A DNA stretch of 52,347 nt, from NCBI GenBank assembly GCA_021813445.1, contig JAKAKP010000130.1, positions 1 to 52,347 of the forward strand. The letters run 5' to 3'. The translations under genes and the position numbers were made by a program. The notes beneath the pieces were generated by a model, which was not told the DNA's origin, searched no databases, and was given only the letters and a program-made list of their open reading frames with translations. The DNA comes from Deltaproteobacteria bacterium (GTDB taxonomy: Bacteria > Desulfobacterota > Desulfobaccia > Desulfobaccales > 0-14-0-80-60-11). Below are positions 22,310 to 29,982 of this stretch, piece after piece (the stretch's first letter is position 1; every line of letters begins with the position of its first letter).

Positions 22310-22762
22310 ATGCTTATTATCCGGCTGTTTTTTGTATTGTCTGTATGTGTTTTTGGATTGAACGGCTGCGTCGCTACTGGGGCTTGGTTGCAACAAATGC
22401 ACGAAGACGCCCAAGAAGGAGCCTCTAAGGTTAACAAACAGGTATATGAGGCCAAACAAAGGGCGGAAAAGGAGGCGCAGGAGCGCCAACACAACTACAA
22501 CCAGGCCTGGGACGGAATAATTAAAGACTACCGGTTGAAGAACGCGCAAAAGAAATGGGCAGTTGAGGCTGAAAAACTTGAGACACGCGCCGCCAAGTAT
22601 CGGGCCGAGGGAAAGAAGGCGGAGGTCATGTATTCAAAAGACGGGAAACCTCTCTGCGTTGTGGTGAGCGATCCCGAGAGTGAGCGGGCACATCAAAGAA
22701 TGCTGGAACGAGAGAAAGCCCGGAAAAACCAAAATGAAGCAGCAAAGGAGGCGGCCCAATGA
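22310..22762 (+). CDS. Coiled-coil lipoprotein
   Basis: This 150-residue protein has a lipobox FGLNGC (Cys about 20). The mature part is almost wholly charged helix (KQRAEKEAQERQHNYN and EAEKLETRAAKYRAEGKKAE), interrupted by a short KPLCVVVSDPES strand. It overlaps the next gene's start by four bases. It resembles a structural or tethering protein. No known family was identified. Confidence 0.65.
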   Translation: MLIIRLFFVLSVCVFGLNGCVATGAWLQQMHEDAQEGASKVNKQVYEAKQRAEKEAQERQHNYNQAWDGIIKDYRLKNAQKKWAVEAEKLETRAAKYRAEGKKAEVMYSKDGKPLCVVVSDPESERAHQRMLEREKARKNQNEAAKEAAQ

Positions 22763-23903
22763 AAAAATACTTTCTCTTTATGATGGTTTTCTTGGCGTGC
22801 GTTGGAGGCCCATCGGCCGATGCGCTGGGCCAAGGGCAGGTGGGAGTTTACGAGAACAATAAAAGTTCGGGGACTTCCACTCACCAGGAAAAATCTAATT
22901 ACATCGAACGGGGGGCCAGCCGGGGGAAGTCTAAAACCCAATCCTCTACGCAGTCCCGCAGATTCACGGTGGATCAGGAAGTCTCCGCCATCCCCCTGAT
23001 TATCGAAGCCATCCGCGATTTCGAGCAGTATCTGCCGGGGTCTTTACGAGCCGGCACCCTCTTGTCCTATGTATCTTATCACGGTTTGCTCACCCGGCGT
23101 TCGCCGGTGTTTTGGGGGGCATATGGAACCCGCGAGCAAAGGGAGTGGTTCTTTGTGAATGTCGTTAATCGCAATGTATCTAATTACCAGATCAGTCAAG
23201 CCAAAGGCGGTTTGCTTCGAAGTGTGATTGGGCGACGTACGCCCGATGATGATGCTGATATTCTTCGTAAGTATGAAGAAATTAATAAACACTTGGTCTA
23301 TCCCTATATTTACTACGCAGAGCTGATAGCACGATCCGTGGAGTTGCTGGAGGATGCGGCGAACCGCATGGGAGCCGCAGCGATTTATGGCGCTCCCGTA
23401 GTAAACTCTGTCAGCCAGGCAAAAGACGTAGCTATCGGAGCCGTAATCCTGGCTGCCAAGGATACAGAAACGCAAAACAGGATAAATGGACGTAAAGCAG
23501 AATTAGCAGCAAAGGTGCCCTGGTTATCGGGTAAAGTTGATCTAAAACTTAGTCCGGGATCGAAAGTTATTCCGATCAACATTAATTTCCAGACCGTAGG
23601 GGGTGCCGTAGAATTCACGGATAACACCTATAAACCTTTAACCATACAAGTCGGCCCTTTGCTGGTTATCCCCGAAACAAATGAAGTCTCCTATTACGGC
23701 AAACCCTATTTCAACACCGAGGGCGCCATGGGACGCACCGCAAAAATAATAATTCCCGGTCGGCGGATGTGCAGGCTGCCCAGGCTCAGGAGCAACGACT
23801 GCAGGAAACCAAAGGCATCCGGGGCGGGGTCAGCACCAGTTCCGAGACTCGTTCCACGAAGTCCTACCGGACAACGGCGCCGGTGCAATCAGGAGCTAAA
23901 TAA
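22759..23903 (+). CDS. Secreted protein with a -1 frameshift near its end
   Basis: The signal peptide (about residues 1-23) is followed by a Ser/Thr/Gln-rich linker (SRGKSKTQSSTQSRRFTVDQ) and a globular domain up to about residue 328. At the A5 run at 23742-23746 the reading must slip by -1 to continue with RSADVQAAQAQEQRLQETKG and end at TAA 23901-23903. That stop overlaps the next ATG as TAATG, strong support for this frame. The unshifted frame would run on to 24165 with Arg/Cys-rich nonsense. The shift may be a mutation, a sequencing error or programmed slippage; the run is not a standard slippery heptamer. The N-terminal region recalls the lipoprotein at 18255. Confidence 0.65.
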
Positions 23904-24529
23904 TGAAGAAAAAGGCCCTTGTGCTCCTGGGGTTAACCCTGTTTTTGTGGTCTGCCGTCGCCTGGGCCGGGTCCATCCGGGCCTATTTCTCTCCCGACGG
24001 CGGCTGCACCGGTGCCATTGTGCAGCAGATAAACCATGCCCGACAAGAAATTCTCATCCAGGCCTATTCGTTTACCAGCAAGCCCATTGCCCGGGCCCTG
24101 ATGGGGGCGCAGCAGCGAGGTGTCGCGATCACTGCCTTAATGGACAAGTCAAACGAGATTCATAGATATGTGGCCACCCTTTTGAATAATGCGGGCATCA
24201 GGGTCTATATCGACGATAAGCACGCCATTGCCCACAACAAAATCATGATTATCGACAATCACGTGCTGATCACCGGGTCCTTCAATTTCACCAGGGCGGC
24301 GGAGCATGATAATGCTGAGAACCTCCTGATCTTGGACAACGTGCCCGACCTCATCCAGGCTTACCGGCAGAACTTTCAGAAGCACTTGAGACATTCTGTG
24401 GCCTATGTTGCCCGAACGGATAAAGAGCGCAGCCGTAGGAAGGCTGGGCATCTTAGATATCAAAGAATTCCCTTCTACAAAGAGCCTTATAAACCTTCAG
24501 CCGGGGGATTGATCCCGCTCTCAGGGTGA
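23903..24529 (+). CDS. Secreted phospholipase D-type nuclease
   Basis: This 208-residue protein has a signal peptide (about 1-22) and one complete PLD motif, AHNKIMIIDNHVLITGSFNF (H-x-K-x4-D), near residues 112-130, with the upstream IQAYSF strand. Single-motif PLD proteins such as the IncN plasmid Nuc endonuclease act as dimers, cut DNA and are periplasmic; that is the closest likeness. The start overlaps the previous stop as TAATG. A C-terminal basic extension of about 45 residues goes beyond the core. Confidence 0.85.
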   Translation: MKKKALVLLGLTLFLWSAVAWAGSIRAYFSPDGGCTGAIVQQINHARQEILIQAYSFTSKPIARALMGAQQRGVAITALMDKSNEIHRYVATLLNNAGIRVYIDDKHAIAHNKIMIIDNHVLITGSFNFTRAAEHDNAENLLILDNVPDLIQAYRQNFQKHLRHSVAYVARTDKERSRRKAGHLRYQRIPFYKEPYKPSAGGLIPLSG

Positions 24530-24532
24530 GAA

Positions 24533-25171
24533 ATGACTTCTCAAGAAAAGATCATGAATCTGCTGAACAGCACGGTGACGGCCTTGATGTACGCCGTCGC
24601 CTCAAAGGACCCGTACACGGCCAAACATCAGCGCCGGGTGGCGTACATCTCCTGCGCCATCGCCCAGGAGATGGGGGAGGGAGCGGAATTTATCGAGGGA
24701 ATGCGGGTCATGGGCTTGGTCCACGACTTGGGGAAAATCGCCATACCCAGCCAGATTCTAAGCAAGCCCGGACAGTTGAGCCGGCAGGAATTCGACCTGG
24801 TGAAAACTCACCCTGGGGTTGGCGCAGAAATTTTGGCAAAGATCGATTTCCCGTGGCCGGTGGCCCTGGCGGTATTGCAACACCACGAGAGGCTGGACGG
24901 CTCCGGCTACCCTTGCGGGTTGCCCGGAAGCCAAATTCTTCTTGAGGCCAAGATCCTGGCGGTGGCGGACGTGGTGGAAGCCATCACGTCCCACCGCCCT
25001 TACCGGCCGGCCATGGGCATAAAGAAGGCACTGGCAGAGATCTCCGAAAAGCAAGGGGAGTTGTTCGACCCTTGGGTGGTCGGGGCCTGTCTGAAGATCT
25101 TCGCCGCTTTGCCAAAGGACCAGGATGATCAATTTTTTAATGATCAATGCCTTAAGTACGGTGTGAATTGA
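24533..25171 (+). CDS. HD-GYP cyclic-di-GMP phosphodiesterase
   Basis: The 212-residue single-domain protein has HDLGKI (about residue 63) and HHERLDGSGYP (about residues 113-124), the two hallmarks of HD-GYP enzymes that hydrolyse cyclic di-GMP. There is no receiver or membrane domain, so it is cytoplasmic and constitutively exposed. It lies between the secreted nuclease and the DUF3987 gene, with four-base overlaps. In a mobile element this could shift the host between biofilm and motile states, together with CheD downstream. Confidence 0.88.
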   Translation: MTSQEKIMNLLNSTVTALMYAVASKDPYTAKHQRRVAYISCAIAQEMGEGAEFIEGMRVMGLVHDLGKIAIPSQILSKPGQLSRQEFDLVKTHPGVGAEILAKIDFPWPVALAVLQHHERLDGSGYPCGLPGSQILLEAKILAVADVVEAITSHRPYRPAMGIKKALAEISEKQGELFDPWVVGACLKIFAALPKDQDDQFFNDQCLKYGVN

Positions 25172-26619
25172 GAGGTCAAAAAGAGGTGTACCGAGACTCA
25201 TGCAATGCCGGCACATTGGCTGAGGACCTGCAGGTGAGCACCGACGAGGTAAAAGAAGGGGATTTTGCCAATGCTCCTCGCCAGGAGGGATATGGCCATG
25301 GCGGCAACGGTGCAGCCGGGGTGAGTGCTACGACCAGGCTGGATGCTCTGGATGATACCTGGCCGGTGATGGCTCCGCAGGCTTATCACGGTCTGGCGGG
25401 AGAGTTTGTGGAGATGGTGGACCCGCACACTGAATCTGACCCAGCGGCCGTGCTGGTGCAATTATTAATTGGATTCGGCAATCTAATCGGCCGGGGCGCC
25501 TATGCCTTAGTGGAGGCGGTTGTACATTACTGCAACCTCTTCGGCGTCGCGGTGGGGAAAACTTCCAGGGGGAGAAAAGGGACGAGCTGGGGGCAGGTCA
25601 AGGCTCCCCTCATCGCGGTTGACCAAGTCATGCCGGCCGACCAAAGCTGGCAGGCCCGGGTGAAATCAGGGTTAAGCAGCGGGGAGGGTCTGATCTACCA
25701 GGTAAGGGACCCATTTTACGAGACAGTGGCCAGGAAGGTGAAAGGGGAAACCGTTTACGAAAAGGAAATGGTCGATTCCGGCGAACCTGACAAGCGCCTT
25801 CTGGTGGTAGAGACGGAGTTCGCCAAGGTATTGAGGCAAATCGAGCGCCAAGGCAACGTCCTTAGCGTTGTCTGCCGGGACGCCTGGGATTCCGAAGGTT
25901 TAGGCACTCTGGTCAAGAATTCTCCCACCACCGCCACGGGCGCCCACATTTCGTTAATAGGCCACATAACCGCAGAGGAGCTGAAGCGCTACCTGACCCG
26001 GACCGAGGCCGCCAATGGCTTTGGGAATCGCATACTTTGGTTCTGCGTTCGACGGTCCAAGATCTTGCCGGAGGGTGGAAATATTAACGAAGTCGATTTT
26101 GCACCTTTCCTGAAGCGCTTAAAGAAGGCTGTGGCCTTTGCGAACAACGCCGGAGAAGTGAGTAGAACCCCCCAGGGCAAGGCTTTGTGGGCCCAGGTTT
26201 ATCCCAAGTTGACTGAAGACGTGCCAGGGATGGTGGGAGCCCTAACCTCCCGGGCCGAGGCCCAGGTTCTGAGGCTTTCAATGATTTTTGCCCTATTGGA
26301 CCGTACGGTCTTTGTGGGTCCCGAACACCTGCTGCCGGCCCTGGCCGTGTGGGACTATTGCGAAGCCTCAGTCAAGCATATCTTCGGCCAGGCCATAGGG
26401 GACCCGGTTGCGGATACGATTCTTAACGCGTTAAAAGCGGCCCCGGGTGGAATCACCCGCACCGAAGTGAACCATCTCTTCGGACGCCATGAATCTGCCG
26501 ACCGCATCCAGCAAGGTATCCACGAACTGCTTAACCGCGGGTTGATCGTCATAGAAACAATTGCGACTGCCGGCAGACCGACAAATAGATTCATCCTGAA
26601 AAAAGGGATTAAACCATGA
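25168..26619 (+). CDS. DUF3987-type protein, probable replication-linked ATPase
   Basis: This protein of about 480 residues matches the DUF3987 type: YHGLAGEFVEMVDPHTESDP, VGKTSRGRKGTSWGQVK, VVETEFAKVLRQIERQGN and LIGHITAEELKRYL. Such proteins resemble helicase or primase partners in plasmids and phages. The final 90 residues form a winged-helix-like segment. The start is uncertain: TTG 25168 overlaps the HD-GYP stop and GTG 25186 is an alternative. Repeat copy C begins directly after the stop codon. With the DnaC-like ATPase downstream it may form a replication module. Confidence 0.75.
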   Translation: MRGQKEVYRDSCNAGTLAEDLQVSTDEVKEGDFANAPRQEGYGHGGNGAAGVSATTRLDALDDTWPVMAPQAYHGLAGEFVEMVDPHTESDPAAVLVQLLIGFGNLIGRGAYALVEAVVHYCNLFGVAVGKTSRGRKGTSWGQVKAPLIAVDQVMPADQSWQARVKSGLSSGEGLIYQVRDPFYETVARKVKGETVYEKEMVDSGEPDKRLLVVETEFAKVLRQIERQGNVLSVVCRDAWDSEGLGTLVKNSPTTATGAHISLIGHITAEELKRYLTRTEAANGFGNRILWFCVRRSKILPEGGNINEVDFAPFLKRLKKAVAFANNAGEVSRTPQGKALWAQVYPKLTEDVPGMVGALTSRAEAQVLRLSMIFALLDRTVFVGPEHLLPALAVWDYCEASVKHIFGQAIGDPVADTILNALKAAPGGITRTEVNHLFGRHESADRIQQGIHELLNRGLIVIETIATAGRPTNRFILKKGIKP

Positions 26620-26705
26620 CCCTTTTTTCGCACTTTTTTCGCAGTTTTTTCGCAGTGCAAACGCAGAGCTGGAGCCTTTTTTCGCTTAATTCGCTTTTTT
26701 CGCAA
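26620..26705 (-). repeat. GCGAAAAAA-type repeat, copy C (inverted)
   Basis: Read on the minus strand, this block matches copies A and B: TGCGAAAAAA, GCGAATTAA, GCGAAAAAA, then GGCTCCAGCTCTGCGTTTGC, followed by three more units. It lies in the short gap between the DUF3987 gene and the Cys-rich gene. Its opposite orientation to A and B means recombination between them would invert about 18-21 kb. A lone TGCGAAAAAG unit also lies at 28671-28680, just before the integrase. Confidence 0.85.
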
Positions 26706-26725
26706 TGTAAGTTGGAGAACAAATC

Positions 26726-26989
26726 ATGAGCTTTCTTAAGATGGCTTTAACGGCGATGAAGACAGCTACTGCCGAGTATGAGGCGGAAGCCCAGGACCGC
26801 AGACTTGAAGACCAGAGGAAGAGATCTTCAGCCGCCCCCCGGGAGCGTATCCTGACCTGCGCCGACTGCCCCCATTTTAAGGCCAACCTTGGCCCGAACC
26901 CCAGGCAGGGTTGGGGCTTTTGCCGGAAGCTCGGACATGGCCGGTTCGCCTGCGCCATGGCCTGTGAGGCGAGCTTGGGCGATGTCTAG
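26726..26989 (+). CDS. Small Cys-rich protein
   Basis: This 87-residue protein has a charged helical N-terminus and a C-terminal zinc-binding pattern: LTCADCPHFKANLG, then GFCRKLGH and FACAMACEA. Five or six cysteines and two histidines suggest a small metal-stabilised fold. The end of the gene lies inside a 57-base duplication, whose second copy encodes almost the same last residues (CAMACEASL-D) out of frame at 27849-27885. A DNA- or protein-binding adaptor is plausible; the family is unknown to me. Confidence 0.6.
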   Translation: MSFLKMALTAMKTATAEYEAEAQDRRLEDQRKRSSAAPRERILTCADCPHFKANLGPNPRQGWGFCRKLGHGRFACAMACEASLGDV

Positions 26990-27020
26990 AGGGGCATTCG
27001 ATGCAGCAAGGAACGAGCGC
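26948..27020 (+). repeat. Direct repeat flanking the DnaC-like gene, copy 1
   Basis: Fifty-seven bases (26948-27004) match 27845-27901 with five mismatches; weaker similarity continues to about 27020. The copy covers the end of the Cys-rich gene and an ATG start (about 26981) of a 28-codon remnant resembling the CheD N-terminus. It marks duplication during insertion of the DnaC-like gene. Confidence 0.8.
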
Positions 27021-27170
27021 TGCAAACAAGCCGGGCTCCGCCTCAGCAAGCAGGGTGATCCCGAATAGTGGCAATAGCTGTTCGAGAAGGTCCGGGTGCT
27101 GAATAAGCCCTGGCTGACCTTCGATTTTTTCATGCGCAGCGACACTGATTGCAAGTTTTGGAGGGCAATT

Positions 27171-27875
27171 ATGACAACGACTTTGGCGCCGGAGGAAACA
27201 GCCGGAAAGACGGACTCCGGTCTGGAACCCATCAAAAACCGGATCGGGCGCATCCTGGAAAATATGCCGCCATCGGCCGCACCTTCCCCACCGACCCCGG
27301 AGCAGGAGGAACAGGCCCTGCAACGGATTCTCCTGAGCAAAGGGGTGTTCCCGGTCCATCTGGGGGCTCGTCTTAACGACTTTCACAACCCCCCGGAGAC
27401 GCCGCCCGTGTTTATTCACGGCGGCGCCGGGGTGGGGAAAACCCACCTTGCCGTGGCTTATCTGGTGCGGGAGATCCAGACCCGAGGGGAAGCCAGCAGA
27501 GTTTTTATCAGGAGCGTGGATCTGATGAACCGATTGAGGGACTCTTTTCGCAGTTCCTATAACCAGGCGGCTTCGGAAATTATCAGCGCCTCTTCCCGCT
27601 ACCGCTTCCTGGTGATCGACGATCTGGGGGCGGGACGGCACACCGATCTAGTGCAGGAGGCCGTTTACGACCTTCTGGATTTCCGGGCCGGCCATCGGCT
27701 GCCGACTGTCATCACCAGCAACTTTTCCCTGGACCGGGTAGCGAACCATTACGGGGATTTCGGTGGGCGAATCGTCTCCCGGATCGTCGGCATGGGAGAG
27801 ATCCTGACCCTAAAGGGCCGGGACCGGAGGCTTCCTGCCGGTCAGCCTGCGCCATGGCCTGTGAGGCGAGTTTGA
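27171..27875 (+). CDS. DnaC/IstB-like ATPase
   Basis: The 234-residue product has a clear AAA+ core: Walker A in [12 protein letters not shown], Walker B in RFLVIDDLGAG and sensor-like VITSNFSLDRV. These are hallmarks of DnaC/IstB helicase loaders. The start follows TTTTGGAGGGCAATT. The last ten residues (QPAPWPVRRV) are encoded by the second copy of the duplicated 57-base segment and are not part of the family, so its original C-terminus was probably replaced. With the DUF3987 protein it may load a replicative helicase. IstB-type transposition function is less likely because no transposase is adjacent. Confidence 0.82.
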   Translation: MTTTLAPEETAGKTDSGLEPIKNRIGRILENMPPSAAPSPPTPEQEEQALQRILLSKGVFPVHLGARLNDFHNPPETPPVFIHGGAGVGKTHLAVAYLVREIQTRGEASRVFIRSVDLMNRLRDSFRSSYNQAASEIISASSRYRFLVIDDLGAGRHTDLVQEAVYDLLDFRAGHRLPTVITSNFSLDRVANHYGDFGGRIVSRIVGMGEILTLKGRDRRLPAGQPAPWPVRRV

Positions 27876-27917
27876 GCGATGCATAGAGGGGCATTCAATG
27901 CCGCCAGGAAGGATCAA
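27845..27917 (+). repeat. Direct repeat flanking the DnaC-like gene, copy 2
   Basis: This is the partner of 26948-27020. It supplies the last codons of the DnaC-like gene and the start of cheD. In another frame it still reads CAMACEASLSDA and stop, the tail of the Cys-rich protein, which suggests the Cys-rich gene and cheD were once adjacent. Confidence 0.8.
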
Positions 27918-28412
27918 TCTGCGGCGGCGTCAAAAAGAATCGTGGTAGGCGTAGCCGACATGAAGGTCAGCAACCATCCTGAGGACCTATTGGTGACGCA
28001 TGCCCTGGGGTCTTGCATCGCCCTAGCGGTCTATGACCCCAGGGCCATGGTGGGTGGAATCCTCCATTACCTGCTGCCCGATTCTTCCCTGGACTTCTTG
28101 AAGGCTCAGAAACACCCGTACATCTTTGCCGACACCGGAATTCCCCGGCTCTTCAAGGAATGCTACAGCCTAGGCGCGGAGAAGCGCCGGACATTGGTGA
28201 AAGTTGCCGGGGGCGGTCAGATCCTGGGAGAACACGAGCCCTTCAATATCGGCCGGCGCAATTACGCGGCCTTGAGGAAGATATTTTTGAAGAACAACGT
28301 CCTTATCGGCAATGAAGACGTTGGAGGGACCAAACCCAGAACGATGTACCTGGAGATCGCCACCGGCAGGGTTTGGGTGAAGACCACGGGGAAAGAAATT
28401 ATCGAGTTGTAG
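27879..28412 (+). CDS. cheD: CheD, chemoreceptor glutamine deamidase
   Basis: This 177-residue protein matches CheD: VVGVADMKVSNHPEDLLVTH, ALGSCIALAVYDP with the catalytic Cys (about 46), GGILHYLLP with the catalytic His (about 63) and KVAGGGQILG. CheD deamidates glutamines on chemotaxis receptors and modulates their signalling, usually with CheC. Here there are no other chemotaxis genes, so it could act on host receptors or have been re-purposed. The first 15 residues come from the duplicated segment; GTG 27943 is a conservative alternative start. Confidence 0.9.
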   Translation: MHRGAFNAARKDQSAAASKRIVVGVADMKVSNHPEDLLVTHALGSCIALAVYDPRAMVGGILHYLLPDSSLDFLKAQKHPYIFADTGIPRLFKECYSLGAEKRRTLVKVAGGGQILGEHEPFNIGRRNYAALRKIFLKNNVLIGNEDVGGTKPRTMYLEIATGRVWVKTTGKEIIEL

Positions 28413-28436
28413 ACCACGATGATCGGGGATGCCTAG

Positions 28437-28658
28437 ATGCGACGTACAGCAACCATGGATTTGAGCCCTATCAAAGCCCACAGGAAACGTTGTCTGAAAT
28501 GTGTCGGGGGAAGCTATAAGGCGGTGAGGGAGTGTCCCGAAACCGATTGCGAGAGTTACCCTTATAGGCTTGGTAAAAACCCGCACCGCAGGGGAGTGGG
28601 AGGTAACCCTTTGCTCAAGGAAAAGACCCCCCTAATTGACCCTCAACTCCCAACTTAA
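28437..28658 (+). CDS. Small zinc-ribbon-like protein
   Basis: This 73-residue basic protein contains RCLKCVGGSYKAVRECPETD followed by CESYPYRLGKNPHRRG, with four cysteines in a CxxC...CxxxxC arrangement. The same type of small protein is common beside phage and integrative-element genes in anaerobes, but its role is not known to me. The ATG at 28455 is an alternative start. It lies just before the integrase. Confidence 0.7.
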   Translation: MRRTATMDLSPIKAHRKRCLKCVGGSYKAVRECPETDCESYPYRLGKNPHRRGVGGNPLLKEKTPLIDPQLPT

Positions 28659-28718
28659 GTTAGGACTCTTTGCGAAAAAGGGTTGAACTTGGAAGGTCTC
28701 CTCCCATATAATTTTTCC

Positions 28719-29942
28719 ATGCTCGGAAACATCCGGACTAAGGAAAAATGCCCTCGCTGCCGCGGGCGTTTTCAGGGGGAGCCCTTAACCTGCCCTGCCT
28801 GCGGGACCGTTCCAACCCGGTATTATATTGATTTCTTTTGGAAGAAAAAGAAGCACAAGCTCTATTCCGATGAGGACGGCTACCCCTTAAGTTCCTGGGA
28901 GCAATCCCACCGCCTCCTTACCCATATCCGCCATGAAATTGACCGGGAGAAAAAGAGCCAAGGTAAGTTCCGTTTCGACCCACGGAACTACGTGCGCCGG
29001 GACCTGAACGAGCTGAAATTTGAGAACTACATCCTTAAGTGGTTAGCCTGGCGGACCGAAGAAGTTGATCTGCCGGACGGCATTTCCAGATCATATTTAA
29101 AAGGTGCGGAGTCTTACGCCCGTAATCATTTGCTGCCCTTTTTTGGCGACATGAACATCAGGGAAATTGATGGAGCACAATTTGAAAGGTTTCGCCGCAA
29201 GCTTCCCCGTAACTTGAGCGCCAAGACAGTTCATAATATTTTTGGCCTGCTCCACAAAATCCTGCGGGACGCCAAGCGCGTGGGGGACATTCAATGCCTT
29301 CCCGAGTTCCCGGTAATAAAATTCGTTGTCCCCAGGATCAAATGGATCGACGAGGAAGACCAAGCCCGTATCCTGGCTGAAGTGCGTAATCCGGTTTATT
29401 ACGCCCTGTTCCTCTTTTTGATGAAACAGGGTTGTCGGCCAAATGAGGCCCGGGCCCTTAAATGGGATCGGATAGATTTTGATCGCAACGTGGTGACAAT
29501 TAATGCTGCCATCGATGAAGGCGTTTTTCGGGAGCGTACCAAGACCAGGGATGATCGGCCTCTCCCCCTCCATCCAGACGTCAGAGCAGCCCTAGAAGCC
29601 ATTCCTACCCGGGCTCTGAGCGGCTTTGTTTTTACCTACCGGGGAGAACCGCTCAAGGAAAATACGGTCCAAGATTATTGGCGACGTGCTACCGCGAGGG
29701 CGGGGATTAAAATCAGCCTCTATCAAGGAACAAAACATTCGGGCGGGTCCCAGGCCATTAATGCCGGCGTAGATTTGAAGGTTATCCAGGAAATGATGGG
29801 TCACAAGGATCCACGCACCACGGCCCGCTATCTTGAAGTCTGCATTGAGAGAAAAAAATCTTATTGGGACCGTCCCAGGCCCCAAAGTGGCCCCGGCACA
29901 AAAAAGAAGAAAGGTAAGTTATTAGATTTCCAGAAGAAATAA
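28719..29942 (+). CDS. Element integrase with N-terminal zinc ribbon
   Basis: This protein of about 407 residues begins with a zinc ribbon (KCPRCRGRFQGEPLTCPACG), then an arm/core-binding region (about 60-190) and a tyrosine-recombinase catalytic domain. The first arginine (GCRPNEARALKW), the GHKDPRTTARYL end and the nucleophilic tyrosine are present. The usual HxLR box reads QGTKH, so the first His is Gln and the second catalytic Arg is Lys. It ends 7 bases before the tRNA-derived attachment site, so it most likely integrated this element. ATG 28719 is preferred; the upstream TTG at 28683 has no proper site. Whether the altered box is active is unknown. Confidence 0.88.
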   Translation: MLGNIRTKEKCPRCRGRFQGEPLTCPACGTVPTRYYIDFFWKKKKHKLYSDEDGYPLSSWEQSHRLLTHIRHEIDREKKSQGKFRFDPRNYVRRDLNELKFENYILKWLAWRTEEVDLPDGISRSYLKGAESYARNHLLPFFGDMNIREIDGAQFERFRRKLPRNLSAKTVHNIFGLLHKILRDAKRVGDIQCLPEFPVIKFVVPRIKWIDEEDQARILAEVRNPVYYALFLFLMKQGCRPNEARALKWDRIDFDRNVVTINAAIDEGVFRERTKTRDDRPLPLHPDVRAALEAIPTRALSGFVFTYRGEPLKENTVQDYWRRATARAGIKISLYQGTKHSGGSQAINAGVDLKVIQEMMGHKDPRTTARYLEVCIERKKSYWDRPRPQSGPGTKKKKGKLLDFQKK

Positions 29943-29948
29943 TAGAAG

Positions 29949-29980
29949 TGTGGTGGGTTCGAATCCCACCCCCTCCGCCA
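29949..29980 (+). repeat. Right attachment site: orphan tRNA 3' end
   Basis: The sequence GTGGGTTCGAATCCCACC plus CCCTCCGCCA forms a complete T-arm, 3' acceptor half, G discriminator and CCA end of a serine-type tRNA. The 5' part of a tRNA is absent: the integrase stop is immediately upstream. This is the signature of integration into a tRNA gene. The other copy, with the intact tRNA, should lie left of base 1. Confidence 0.88.
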
Positions 29981-29982
29981 TT

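Noticed and set aside
23906-24165. C-terminal extension of the 22759 frame over the nuclease gene
   Set aside because: Composition is Arg/Cys-rich and overlaps a clear PLD gene in another frame; the -1 frame ends with a TAATG overlap and reads as a normal protein.
27171-27875. DnaC/IstB-like gene as part of an IS21 insertion sequence
   Set aside because: No IstA transposase or IS21-type terminal repeats are adjacent; a replication role with the DUF3987 protein is simpler.
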